Source: Chlorella sorokiniana
Taxonomy: Eukaryota; Chlorophyta; Trebouxiophyceae; Chlorellales; Chlorellaceae
DNA: 64,000 nucleotides
Assembly (NCBI GenBank): GCA_025917655.1
Contig: CP084610.1
Span: 558,001-622,000, forward strand
Direction: 5' to 3'
Each line of letters begins with the position of its first letter. Position 1 is the first letter of the stretch. The notes under the pieces are model-generated. The model did no database searches. It was given only the letters and a program-made list of their open reading frames with translations, and was not told the DNA's origin. Made by a program: the position numbers and the translations under genes. Positions 33,288-44,600 of this stretch are shown here, one piece after another.

Positions 33288-36200
33288 CAGGTGCACATGG
33301 TGCACAACACCTCCAAGCTGGACCCCCTGGTGGCCGAGTACGAGAAGCTGCAGCTGGCCTGCACCGACCTGGTGGACAACTACATCTCGCTGCGCCGCCG
33401 CGGCAAGCCGCTCAAGCCCAAGAAGGTCACGGTGCTGGGGGCGGCCATGGGCGCCTGGGGCCGCGAGAAGTACGGCGTCAAGCCCGTCAAGGTGGATGCC
33501 TTTGAGTTCTACAGGTGGGCAACATGTGTGCTTCTGTCTTTCTTTCTCTTTCTTTCATTGCAGCAAGGGGTTGGCGGGGAGAAGGGGCTTGGTGCAGCGG
33601 AGCAGCTTCTTGCCGTGCATGCGCGAGGGATGTTGCCTCCAGGGGCCCCACCTCTGCGTGCTTTCAACCCGCTTGCCCGGGCTGCCCCTGCCAGTGAGAA
33701 CCCCTCCCGACACACTCGCACCCACCCGCGCGTCCGCACCCCGCCGCCGCCGCAGGGACCGACTGACTGAGCTGCGGCGGGCCATCCTGGAGGAGCAGGG
33801 CAAGGCGCTGGAGCCGCACAACGTCTTCCCCGCCGCCTTTGTCACATTCCGGCGCCGCACCAGCCAGGTTTGTGGGCGGTGTGTGTGTGTGTGTGTGGGG
33901 GGCCGGCGCACATACTCGCCACGCAGTTGGCTGCATATGCGCTCGTTGGCCTTCAGCTGACGGCAGCCCGCCACTCTCTGGTACTCCCTTCTGCGTGCGG
34001 CTTTGCTGGACGCCCGCCCTTGTCCCGGATCGATTAGCTGCAAAGCTTCCCATGTGCGCTCAACCCCCTCCCGCGCCCCTCCCGGCTCCCCCAAAAAGGT
34101 GGTGGCCGCGCGCACGCTGATGAGCGAGGACATGTCTGCGTGGAGGGCCCAGGCCGCCCCGCGCCGAGGAGCTCGTGTGGCCCAACCTGGGGCTGCGCAT
34201 CTGGGAGCGGTCGGGTGGGTGGGCTGTGTTCTGGCTGCGGCTGTTTCGCGGTTTGAATTGAGGGAAAGAATGGCAGGGCTGCGTGGTCGGTCAGGCCGGG
34301 TGTGTGGGCTTGCAGCAGCACCCGGGCGCGGTTCCGGCAGCCGTGCTTGGCCCCGCTCCCCCTTTGCTGGCCTGCCGCTGCTCCAGCATTCGAATCTGGA
34401 GCATCTGGGCCCCCAACCCAGCTGCGTTGGGTGCTGGTGTCCCACCGCCCGCCCCCTCCCTCTCTGCTGCAGGCCGCTCCATCGCCATGTATGCCGCCTT
34501 CATCGCCATGGCCGCCTTCTTCATGATCCCTGTGGCGGCGGTGCAGGGCCTGCTCTCACTCAACTCCTTTGTCGGGTGCGCCGCTGCGGGGCCCCTGAGG
34601 ATTAGACGGGGGCAGCAGGGCCTGCTCAGGGGGATGTGAGGCAGCGTGCTGGCTGCTGCGCGCTGGCCCGGCGCATGGCGTGGTGTCTGGCGCGGCGCTG
34701 CGGGGCCTCCAGCAGCGCGTGGCGTACCGGCGACGCTAGTCCCGGCCACCTGCTGCATGGTGGTGTGCATGTTGACACCGCCGCGGGTGGCAGCAGGTGC
34801 CCCCTCTGTCGCGCACCCACGCCCTCACACCCCCAACCCCTCCCTCCCCGCAGCTTCGTCAACTCCATCCCCATTGCCGGCGCCCTGCTCACCGGCATGC
34901 TGCCGGGCTTGGCCCTCAAGATCTTCCTGGCACTGGTGCCGATGTTCATCACGATGATGAACAGGTGGGCACCCGGACACACCCCGCCCGCCGCCGTGCA
35001 CACCCCGCCTGCCGCCCCGCACACCCCGCTGTCGCTGCCCCGCCTGCTGCCTGTGCTGGCTGCTCCTGTCAGCCCCTTGGAAGCAGCTTCCGCGCACGCC
35101 CTGCCTCGCTGGCGCCGCCGCCCCTCCTTCCCCACCCCTCCCCATGCCCCACTCCCCGTCGTCCTCCAGGTTTGCGGGCATGGTCAGCCAGTCCCAGATT
35201 GACCTGGGCCTCACCTCCCGCTTCTTCTACTTCCAGGTGTGGGGGTGGGGGTTGTCGGGGTTGGGGGTGGGGGGGGCGGCGGCGGGGGACGCGCGCGCTC
35301 GCGGCAACGTTGGCCACCACCAGAGAAGCCAGCGCTGGCAGGCCTGCAGCCGCGAGCAGATCGCGTGGTGTAGCGTCGCCTGCTGCTCGCCCCGCGCCGA
35401 TCTCTCCCCTCGCTAATCCGGCCGCCGCCCTCTTATTCTTCTTTCTTTTGTGGGGGCGCCTGCAGGTCATCACCCTCTTCCTGGGCTCCTTCATCGCCGG
35501 CACCTTTGCCAACCAGATGAAGCAGTTCATCTCCGACCCGGGCTCCATCATCACCATCTTCGGCACCTCCGCGCCCCAGACCGCCATCTTCTTCATGACC
35601 TATATCGTGCGCGGCTGCGCAGGGCTGCCTGCCCCGCCGCTGGGTGTTGCCGCTGGGTGTCGCACTGCGCTGTGGGTGCTTTGAGTCTCGCCCGTACAGT
35701 CAGCCAGACAGCTGCGTATGATCTGATAGCTTGGCTGCTCACAACGGGCATGAGGGAGGTGCCTTTACCGTTGCCGACCTGCAGCTAACCGCTTCCCGGC
35801 CTGTGTGCCCTCCCCCCCACACACACGCGCAGTTGCTGGAAGCGCTGCTGACGTCCAGCCTCACCCTCATGCGCATCATCCCGCTCATCATCTTCTACGT
35901 GAAGTCGGCGCTGCTGGCCTCAACCGAACGGGCCAAGGTGCGTGCGGGAGGCTGCCGCAAAGGCAGCGGTGCGCTGCTAGGGCGGCTGCAGGGGGCCGGG
36001 AAGCAGATCGCCGCCACCCGCCTGCTGGTCTGCAGTGCAGCAGGGTGGGCTGCATGGGGGCGGGCACCCTCGTGGAGAGCAACAGGTGGCTTCCAGCTGG
36101 GCTGCTTCCTGCCACCGCCCCACTGCAGCGCGATTGCCTGCGCCCTGCAACACTGAACACCCCAACCGCCCCCTTCTCCTGTCGCTGCAGGAGCGCCTGT

Positions 36201-38635
36201 GGCAGAACCAGCTGATGGCTTACGGCACGGTGGTCCCCAACGACACCATGGCCTTCCTGCTGGGCCTGGTGAGCTTGCTGGGCACGCTGTGCTCGGCATG
36301 CTGCGCCCGCTGGGCTTCCCTTTCGCAGCCACCCACCTCTCGATCGCGCCGCGCTCGCGCCCGCTGTGCATGCTTGCCTGCTTGCAAGTGTGCACCCACC
36401 TGTCAGACGCATGCGTGGCTGGCCCTGCCTGGTTGGCTTGCCCGCTGTCGGCTCGTCACCCGTCTCAGCTGCCCACCCCACCTCCACCCCCGCACACCTC
36501 CCTGGCAGACCTTCTGCACCATTTGCCCGCTCATCGCCCCCGTCACCCTGGGCTACTTCATGTTCAACTACATCGTGTGGTGGGTGGCCGCAGGGGCGCC
36601 AGCTGCCTGCCGGCTTCCTGGCAGCCCCGGCCAGCAGCCTCGCATCACCGCACCGGGCGCCTGCCTTGCCACGCCGGCGGTCGGGGTGCAGGCTGAGCGG
36701 CGCTTGCCTGCAGCTAGCGAGCCACACGCCTCAGCCGCATTGATGTGAATGTTGTGTCCAATCTTTGGCGTGCCGCAGGAAGTACCAGCAGGTGTACACT
36801 TACACGCCCAGATATCAGTCGGGTGGCCTGGTGAGCTGGGTAGAGGGGGTGAGGGTGGGGGAGGGTCTACCCCGGCTTCTTGCCTATCCACCGTGGATGC
36901 TGAGCGTCCTGCCTGGCCTGCCTGGCTCCCTCCTTCCCCTTCCCATCGCCTCTTTTGGCTGTTGATGTGCGTGCCCCACCCCCTTGTCTGTCTGTGTCCC
37001 TGGATCCTGGCTTCGTGCTGTTGCCTGTCCCATGCCGCCCTGTACTCACCTTGCCATCGGCCGTCGCGCCGCCGTCCCGGCCCCGCAGGTGTGGGTGCGC
37101 GTGTTTGACCAGTGCATGCTGGGCATGATCATGTTCCACATCATCATGGTGGGCATCCTGGGCATCAAGAAGTCCATCGGCGCCCCCATCTTCGTGCTCA
37201 TCCTGCTCGCCTTTGACTTCGTCTTCTGGTGCGCGCGTGCTGAGGCTGTGTGTGCAAGCCCCGGTGCCGACAACGGGCGGGGAGTATGCAGTTGGGCCTG
37301 TCGGTGTGGAAGGGCTCCCCCGGCCGTACGGCAGACCGCGGCGATCCCTGACCTGTTCAAAGAGCGCTGCAGTCAGCCTGGTTGCGGCACACGTACGGCC
37401 GGGGAACCCTCCCCACAGACAGCCCCAACTGCATACCGCCCGTCTTCGGCGGCGCGGTGGGGGTTCGCGGGAGGACGGAGGGGCTTGCCTTCCTGTCTTC
37501 CATCCGTTTCAGCTCTGTGTACCAGTTGCAGTTCACACCACAAATAGAGAAGCCAGCAGTGCTGCATGCGGCGGGATCAACCGCAGCAGCCCAGGGCCCT
37601 CCCGGCCCTCCCTTGGGAATCCATCGCCCCCCAACAACCGCTGCCCGCAGGGTGGCGGCCCACGCGCGCTTCTGGCGCCCCCAGGAGTGCCTCTCCCTCA
37701 TCTCTGCCGCCGACATGGACTCCAAGGAGGCGGCGGCCGCCAAGGTGCGGCAGCGGCAGGCTGGCAACGCCGTGCCTGCCTGCCTCACCCTGCGGCTGCT
37801 CATCTGCTCATGCTTGCCGTGGCCCTGGATCGTTCCTGTACAACGAGCGGTGCTCTGGTCCCAGGCAGCCCTGTGTTCCCAGCACGTGCTGCTGCTGGCC
37901 TTCACTGTGCAGGCTGCCGCCGCCACGGAGCCCCCAAGTCGGTGGACGCAGAGGTCAGGGACCGGGTCCTCTCCCCCTCCTTCAAGTTCAGGTGCACACG
38001 CGCGGGCAGCTGGCGGGTCGGGGGCAGGGGCCGGGGCGAGCTGGCTCCCGTCTGTTTCCGCTCCTGGGCGACGAGCGACTTGAGTGGTGCTGCAAAGCAA
38101 GCCCCTTGCTGCCTTAGAGTCTTGTGGCATTCTCACCGCCCGCCCGCCGCCCGCCCGCCCGCTGCGCCGCCCCGCCTGCAGCCAGGAGGATCACGACCGC
38201 GCGCTGGACGAGGCCGCCCGCATGGCCGCGGTGCTGGCGGGCGGCGAGGACGACAAGCTGTTTGCCGCCGCAGAGCAGGGCGACGAGGCTCAGGCAGACC
38301 TGGAGGCGGCGGTCGATGCAAAGGCGGAGGGGGAAGGCACCCGACGCCCCTGCCGCAGGTGGGCACCCGCGCTCGGCTGCCTCGTGCCTGCGGCTGCTTG
38401 TCCGCCTGGGCCTCTTGCCTGGCTGGGAAGCTGCGTGCACCCGTCTCACCACGTTGCCCGCCCCCTGCCCCTTCCAACAGCCGCAGCGCCTGTTGTGGCG
38501 GCAGCCGCCACGCCGGTGCCTAGGGAGGCGACCGAGGAGCAGTACGCGGATGCAACTTCCATGCAGCTTCCCGATGGCTCTTCCTACGCCGCCTCTTTTG
38601 TCTCGGCCCAGGATGAACCGCGCCATGAGCCCTGA
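29582..38635 (+). CDS. OSCA/CSC1/TMEM63-type osmosensitive cation channel
   Basis: Member of the hyperosmolality- and stretch-gated calcium-permeable channel family (DUF221/RSN1-7TM), expected in the plasma membrane or an endomembrane. About 25 exons. TM0 is SLAITAGIYGVVALIVFLLF at the N-terminus; FELFCIISFLTLAIILPINC follows, then LWAHAVVTWVVSFFVYWWLW. The cytosolic loop (32.1-34.2 kb) has DVPGVAYGTIP, VHMVHNTSKLDPLVAEYEK, YISLRRRGKPLKPKK, PAAFVTFRRRTSQ and a PEELVWPNLGL-like segment, all family landmarks. The pore bundle runs 34.47-37.23 kb: AAFIAMAAFFMIPVAAVQGL, INSIPIAGALLTGMLPGLA-type, FFYFQVITLFLGSFIAGTF, LMRIIPLIIFYVKSALL, TFCTICPLIAPVTLGYFMF, MLGMIMFHIIMVGILGIKK. An acidic Ala-rich tail ends at 38635. 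Slips near 32515, 34160 and 38345 are probable sequence errors. Confidence 0.92.
33257..33285. repeat. (CA)n microsatellite abutting a 3' splice site
   Basis: About 14 CA units directly before CCCCAG at the exon starting VHMVHNTSK. A second (CA)n, 33072-33090, ends in the CAG acceptor of the preceding exon (IHAHDGSVHG). Both replace the usual polypyrimidine tract. Confidence 0.88.
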
Positions 38636-39401
38636 GCCTGGCCAGGGGGCCTCATCGTGCAACCTGAGGGCGGGCGTACACGCACTTGCGCGCGCGCCCC
38701 CCCCCACCCCGCCCCCTCCTCCCCCTGGGGCGCCCAACCCAACCCAACCCGCATGAACTCTGTCTTTGACTTTCCAGGGGCAGACAGCCAGACCCTCTGG
38801 CCAGCCGCCTGCCCGTGCTGTGCACCACACCGGGCAGCGTGGGCACAGCTCTGTCCCGAAATTGCCGTTCCCCCGCCTTTTGCTCACGTGCGGTGGGATT
38901 CTTGGCCTGCCTGCTTTGCCTAATCATCCTTGCCATCGGCCCAGTATTCATGTTTTTACACAACATCGTTTTTCTTTGTTCCCGCTCGAGGTGGGTGTCT
39001 TTGCACCGTGTGAGCGTGCCCGCCTTGGATGTAATACGTGCATATGTGCCACGCAAAGCTGTACGCCCCACACCTGAGCTGTGTTACGAGGAGGAAAGGT
39101 GGACCTTACACCAGTTTGAGTTTGATCGATTCGTTTGAGGTTCAGCATCAATCTGAAATGCTGCGATCAGCGGGTTGCAGCGTGAGGCACCAGGGACTAG
39201 TGCTTATTTTCAAGGCTGGGGGTGATGGGTGCGGACGGTTGCAAGGCAGCAATGCATGGCGTTATGTGTGGGTTGTGGGTGGCATGGGGGACAGCACGTC
39301 GCAGGCTACGAATCAGGTGTGGCAGTTCTAGGAGAGCTATCGTGGACAGATCTGGCATTATGCAAAAACCGGCAAGGAAGGAGGATTGGTACTGCCGGCG
39401 T
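38636..39401. other. Convergent 3' region with candidate poly(A) signal
   Basis: About 770 bp after the channel stop. It becomes AT-richer from about 38930. TGTAA at 39030-39034, about 395 bp past the stop, is a likely poly(A) signal. A 107-codon frame at 38815-39138 has a hydrophobic stretch but no homology I recognise and probably lies in the UTR. Confidence 0.5.
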
Positions 39402-40423
39402 TCAGTGACGTTCAGGGGCGCACGATCCTGGATCGCTCGTCAATGCTGGCACTGGCACATGCTGCAGTGCCGCAGTATCCTCTCGGTGTGCTGTGAAGGG
39501 ACAGTATCGCGGCAGAGCACATGGGCCGCCATGCATGCCTGGCGATGCGCCGTCGTGGGGGCTGGATGCCGCATCGGCTGGGCTTGCCAGCAGCAGCCGT
39601 CGCACTGGGCACAGCCGCTGCTCAGAACGCGGAAATCGCGGCGGGCTGGGGGGTGCCGGGCTGAGCAGCTCCTTCACGCGGCTGAACCAGGAGGAGAGCG
39701 GCGTGCCGATCAGGGAGCCCAGGCCAGACGAAGGGGTGGCCCCGACGCTGCTCATGCTCACGCTGCTGCTGCTGCTGCCGCCGCTGCTGCCCCGCCTGCT
39801 TTCGTCCGCGCAGCGCTGGGGGCTGCCCCAATGGCCTCCATTGGGATGACCACAGGATCGGTGGGGCGGGCTGCGCAGCACTGGCCGGCGATGAAGTGGC
39901 CGGGGCCGGCGCCAGCGAGGCGAGGTGGCGGCGGCGCCGCGCGCCGGCTGCGCTTGGCGGGCTGCTCTCCTCGCTGCGGCGGCGTGGCGCTGTGCGGCAC
40001 GGCGCCTGCTGCTTCCAACTGCCGCCCTGGGGACGTGCTGGCCGCGGCAGGCTGCAGCGCGGCATAGCCTGGGTGAAGGGCTGCGCAACGCAGCGTCTGG
40101 CTGGCAGCACGCTGCTTCTTGAGCGCCGCGACAGCAGCGGCTGGCACCGTGTGCTGAACGGTGCGCGTCAGCACAGGGCGGGCGTCGGGATCAACGCCAT
40201 GGCCTGCCGTCTTGGGCAGCAGCAGGCGCATCTGGGGCAGCCGCCGCCGCTGCAGCAGCTCGGCTGGGGCATCCCCAGCCACTGAGGCGCGGCGCCAGGC
40301 GGCAGGGCCCTCCTGCGCCGCCGCCATGATGTTGTATTGCAGCTGCCTTGCCCGCAGCATCATGTACACTGCAGCGGCAAAGTCAGGAGCAAACAAACCG
40401 TCAATTCCCTGCCTTGCGGCCAT
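39402..40423 (-). CDS. Unrecognised family V protein, copy 1
   Basis: Not a family I know, but three copies in this window share its pattern. The minus-strand ATG at 40423 starts MAARQGIDGLFAPDFAAA. The conserved core is VYMMLRARQLQYNI, then AAWRRASVAGDAPAELLQRR, a Thr/Val/Asp segment, EQPAKRSRRAAP (basic, nuclear-signal-like), PVVIPMEAIG, an Ala/Ser repeat, and, one frame over, GTPLSSWFSRVKELLSPAPP. The frame change falls in the GCA/AGC repeat at about 39770-39800 and could be an indel error. No membrane segment or signal peptide is seen. The basic patch and Pro/Ala-rich composition suggest a nuclear or nucleic-acid-associated protein; this is inference only. The end at 39402 is the stop of the shifted frame. 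Confidence 0.5.
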
Positions 40424-41608
40424 TTACTGGGAGATGGAGTGAACACGACCAGGTGGTTTATGTGTCGGGAAATGGGCGCGGCACCAGCGGGCGCAACCCC
40501 ACCTGTGGGCGTCTGCAGGCCTGCAGGCCAGCACATTTCCGCGCTCGACTGTTTCAAACTGCACGGGCAGGCAGCGCGATGTGATGTCTGAGGTCGGGTG
40601 GTGCACTTACAGGCCGTCAGGAGTGCCCCCGACAGACCGTCAGCACCCGTCACGCGGCAGACCTCACCTTTGGCAGGCTGCGACCCTGAGGCATGTGAAG
40701 CAGTGTCTGCAGCCAGGTGCGGGCTTGACAGCGGCCCGGCAGGTCATTGAGTTTTGGCCGACCCACCAGGCAGAAGGTGTTGAGCTACTGCTAAATTCAG
40801 GGCAAGCAATGGAAATTCAAAAAGAAGATGAATGTAGCCAACCAGGCGCAAGTGTAAGAATGTAAGCGCGGTCGAACCCCAGCTTCCGCGTAGCTCTCAC
40901 TGCCGCAGCTTCCCACCTGCTGGTCACCGACGCGGAGAGACACGCTTGTCAGGGCTCGAGGGTCGACAGGGATTGTAGTCAGGATAGCAAAAAGGTAGGA
41001 ACCGCCGGCTACGGCTTAAGCGTCTCCTGTGCGGCCTCTCGCAGGGACAGTACGACTGCGAACTGCTAGTTGCAGTCAGTAAGTGTTACTCCGCAGTGAC
41101 GACTGGAGTCGATGTCTTTGCCTGAAGTCGCCCTCCTGCAGGTGCAGGCTGCTTCCGCTGCTGCTGCCGCCGCTCTTGCCCACCTGCTCCCTACTTCATG
41201 CTTAGCTAAGGACGCACCCAGCCCGCTGTGTGATGGCGAGCTCCCCCAAGCCCTAAGCTGCTTGCTATCAAGCTAAAGAACAGTCGAAACATGCAGCTAG
41301 GTATAACAGGGAGTCCCGGTGCGCCTGAAGGCGCATAATGCAACGCTTGCCTACCGTGATGGTCACCTCAACGCAAGAGGTCGGGGCAGTGCTTCATGAT
41401 CGGGCTGCTTGTGTGGCGCCTGTTGTGGTAACTGTCCACACAAGCCGCATGAAGGAACACAAGGGGCATCAACAAATACGTATGAGACCCCGCCGTGCGC
41501 TCTGCTGAGAGTGCGGCCATCATGAGAGCCCCCTCGTTTGTTTGATGCCGGCATCCGAATTGTTGTCTGCTACCTACAATGATTGTCGTAGTATTTTGAG
41601 CGCCCAAG
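40424..41608. other. Intergenic region between family V copy 1 and AP2/ANT-like B
   Basis: About 1.2 kb upstream of two divergent genes, relatively AT-rich at 40780-41600. No coding exon, tRNA or repeat could be supported. Likely promoter and 5' UTR sequence for both neighbours. Confidence 0.45.
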
Positions 41609-44600
41609 ATGGCGTTGCCAGGGAGAGTGGAAGAGCGGGGTGCCGCTTGGGCGGTGGTCTACCCCGGAGAGGTCACGGGAGATGTCGTGGAGCTTATATT
41701 TGACAATGAAGCCGGCGCCCGTCAAACTTTGCATATTTTTCAGCTGCGGCACTGCCTCCGCACGCCTGGATCTGAGTCTGCTGTCGGCCGGTTGATAGCC
41801 GAAGTGCAGGTGAGACGATCTACTGCGCGAAGAGCCGGCGCGACCGCGAGTGCTGGTTGTGCCGACCGCCGCTGCCGCCAGCCCGTGTTGTCTGCAGGCT
41901 TTTGCACGTGAGGCAGGCGAGGAAGATGTGGAGGAATGGTGCAACGGTGCAAATCTGCACGAAATACGCGATATCAGCCTGGCAGACATGGTTGCGATGC
42001 TCAGCGGGGAGGATCCTGACGACCGGCACGATGGCGGCGAGGCAGCAGAAGCGGTAGTTGAAGCCCCTTGCGGCCCCCGCAGCACAGGCAGTGTAGCCCC
42101 AACAGGACCCACGGCAAGCCCCGCAGCAGCGCAGGAGCAGCCCCTCGCTGTTGCTGTCGAAGAAGGGCTGCCGGGGGAGGCTGCAGCACCCAGCAGGCAG
42201 GCCCCCAGCCCCGCCCCCAACAGCACGGGCGCCGGTGCGCCCACCCCGCACCCTGCACCCCAACAGGGGCTGGCCGGCGGCGGCCGGAGCACCAGGGACG
42301 CCTTGCAAGCAGCCGATGCAGCAGGGCTGGGTGCAGGTGCAGCAGAGGATCCAGCGCAAGCCCCTGGGGGAGGGGTGGATGCCGGGAGGCCGCCGCCAGC
42401 GAGGAACTGGAACTGGCCAGCGAGCACACAGCCAGCGACTACCTGGGCGTCGCCCTGGTGGGGGCTGCTGGCAGGCGCGCGTTTCGTTGCGCTTGGATGC
42501 GCAGGGGCGGCCCAGCCCGCAGGCTGATGCCTGCCGGCAGGCCGTGGCCGCCGCCAGCGAGCTTGGTGAGCAGCAGCGGGGCGGCTGGGCGGCGTCAGGG
42601 CGCGAGGGGAAGCTGGCTGGGCGGCGGGGCCTGGCTGCCGCTGCACCCGCGCCTGCTTGTTTTCGTGCTTGCTTGCCTGCGGTCTCTGTTGCCTGGAACC
42701 TCGCCGCTGCACGGCAAGTCCCCTGCCCCCTCCCTCCCGCTTGCTGCGCCACCAGAGGCGGCGCTGGCCCGGGACATCGCTGTGCTGTGGCAGGAGCGGT
42801 GGTGCTGGGCGGCGGCAGATTCCGCCAGCAGCCAGCCCTGCCACGTGTTCAACTTCCGAGCGCAGAGGTGGGTGGCGGGCAGAGGCCGCGCGCTTTGCAT
42901 GCCGCTCCGGACCCCCTCTTTCATGTCGGCCCGCCCTGCCTGCTGCTGCTGGGAGGGGCAGGGGTGCTGCCGGCCGCCGCCGCTGCTAAGAAAAGTGCTG
43001 CCGGCCGCCGCCGCTGCTAAGAGAAGGTGCTGCCGGCCGCCGCTCCTGCTGAGAGAAGATGCTGCCGGCCGCCGCTGCTGCTGAGAGCAGGTGCTGCTGA
43101 CCGCTGCCGCTGCTAAGAAAAGGTTTTGCCGGCCGCGCCGCTGCTAAAACATGTGCTGCCGGCCGCCGCGCGCTGCCCGCAGGTATGCCCACGACGCCAC
43201 CCTGGCCTGCATGCTGGCGGAGCTGCCCACCTGGCCAGAGCTGCGCGCCTACATGGAGCAGGTGCAGGTGACGGCAGCCGCCGCTGGCTCCTCAGGCCAG
43301 CAGGTGACGGCAGCCGCCTCTGGCTTCTCAGGGCCAGGCCAAGGCACGGCGAGGTTCCGGTGGCAGCCGGCCTGCTGCCTGCACGGGCTGGCCTTGAGCC
43401 TTGACCTGCCGCAGCGGAATGCGAAATGTTTGCAGTGCAGCAATGCCCTCACAGGAGGCCGGTGCGCGGGTGCCATCGCAGGCGTGCGGTTTCTTGGCGG
43501 CGGCGGCGGCGGCGTATGACGCAGACCGGCTGCCAGCCAGCCCCTGGCCAGACCCGGACAGCCCTGGACCTGCTGCGGACGGTGGCAACGAAGGGCGGGA
43601 TGACAGGCCAGGCGGCCCCGCAGGCGGCAGCCGCAAGCGGCAGAGGCGCGGGGACGGGGAGGGTGAAGGCGGCGGCGGCGCACCGGCGCCTGCCAAGCGC
43701 AGGGTGGGGTGGCGGCATCGGGGCGGCCGCGACAAGCACCCAGTTGCTGGACCGGCTGAGGAGGACGAGGAGCAGCAGCAGCAGCCGCGGTCGACGACGG
43801 ATGGCGAGCCTGCAGAGCGCGAGCAGCAGCTGAGGGGGCCACAACGGGCGGCACCCCGAGATGCCGGCGTCTATAGCACACTACGCAAGTCTGGCAGGGT
43901 GTGGCGGGCCTGGGTGAAACTGCCCGTTGCTCTCCAACCAAGCGCCGCCCCACGCACGTTTGTGCTGGAGCACGCTGACCATGGAGTAGCCACCGCGGCT
44001 GCGGAGGTGGCGGCGTTCTGGAAGGCGGCTGTGCTGCGGGCACCGGGCGAGCGCGGGCCGCTGCACGACAGGTGTGCACAGCACAGCGCAGCACAGCACA
44101 GCACAGGAAAGCAGCCAAGCATGAGCTGGCTTGGAAGTGTTGGCCTGCAGCTTGGGAGCAAGGGGCAGGCCCTCGTCAGGCTTGGCTGAACAGGCTGAAC
44201 AGGCTGGACAGCGGTGCCCTGTTTAACTGCGCAGGCTGAACAGCGGTGCCCTGTTTGACTGCGCAGGTTCGCTGCGGACCCGCACCTTGGGGAGCAGCTG
44301 GCAGGCGTCGGCAATGTGGCGCAGCTGCGGGCGCGCTGCGGGCGCTGGTGCAGGATGGCTGGCTGGCAAGCGTCGCCAGCCTGCTGCGGCCCACCGCCGC
44401 GGATGCCGTCGGGAGGGCGATGAGGCGCGGGCGGCGGCGCGGCCCAGCCTGGCGAGGCAGTGGCAGCTGTGACCGCGCAACGAGGGGCGGCAGACCACTT
44501 GGGATGCTCCGCCAGCCAGCAGCAGCCCCAGGGGCAGGGGCCCGCCTCCGGTTTCTTCGGCGTGATGTTTGATCACAACAAGTGGATGGGGGGTCACCCT

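Noticed and set aside
38815-39138. 107-codon frame with a hydrophobic stretch after the channel stop
   Set aside because: Lies in AT-richer 3' UTR, spans the candidate TGTAA signal and has no splice or homology support.
42964-43182. Repeat array considered as a CRISPR-like or centromeric element
   Set aside because: Units are directly adjacent with no unique spacers, the setting is a nuclear intron, and the array ends in a splice acceptor.
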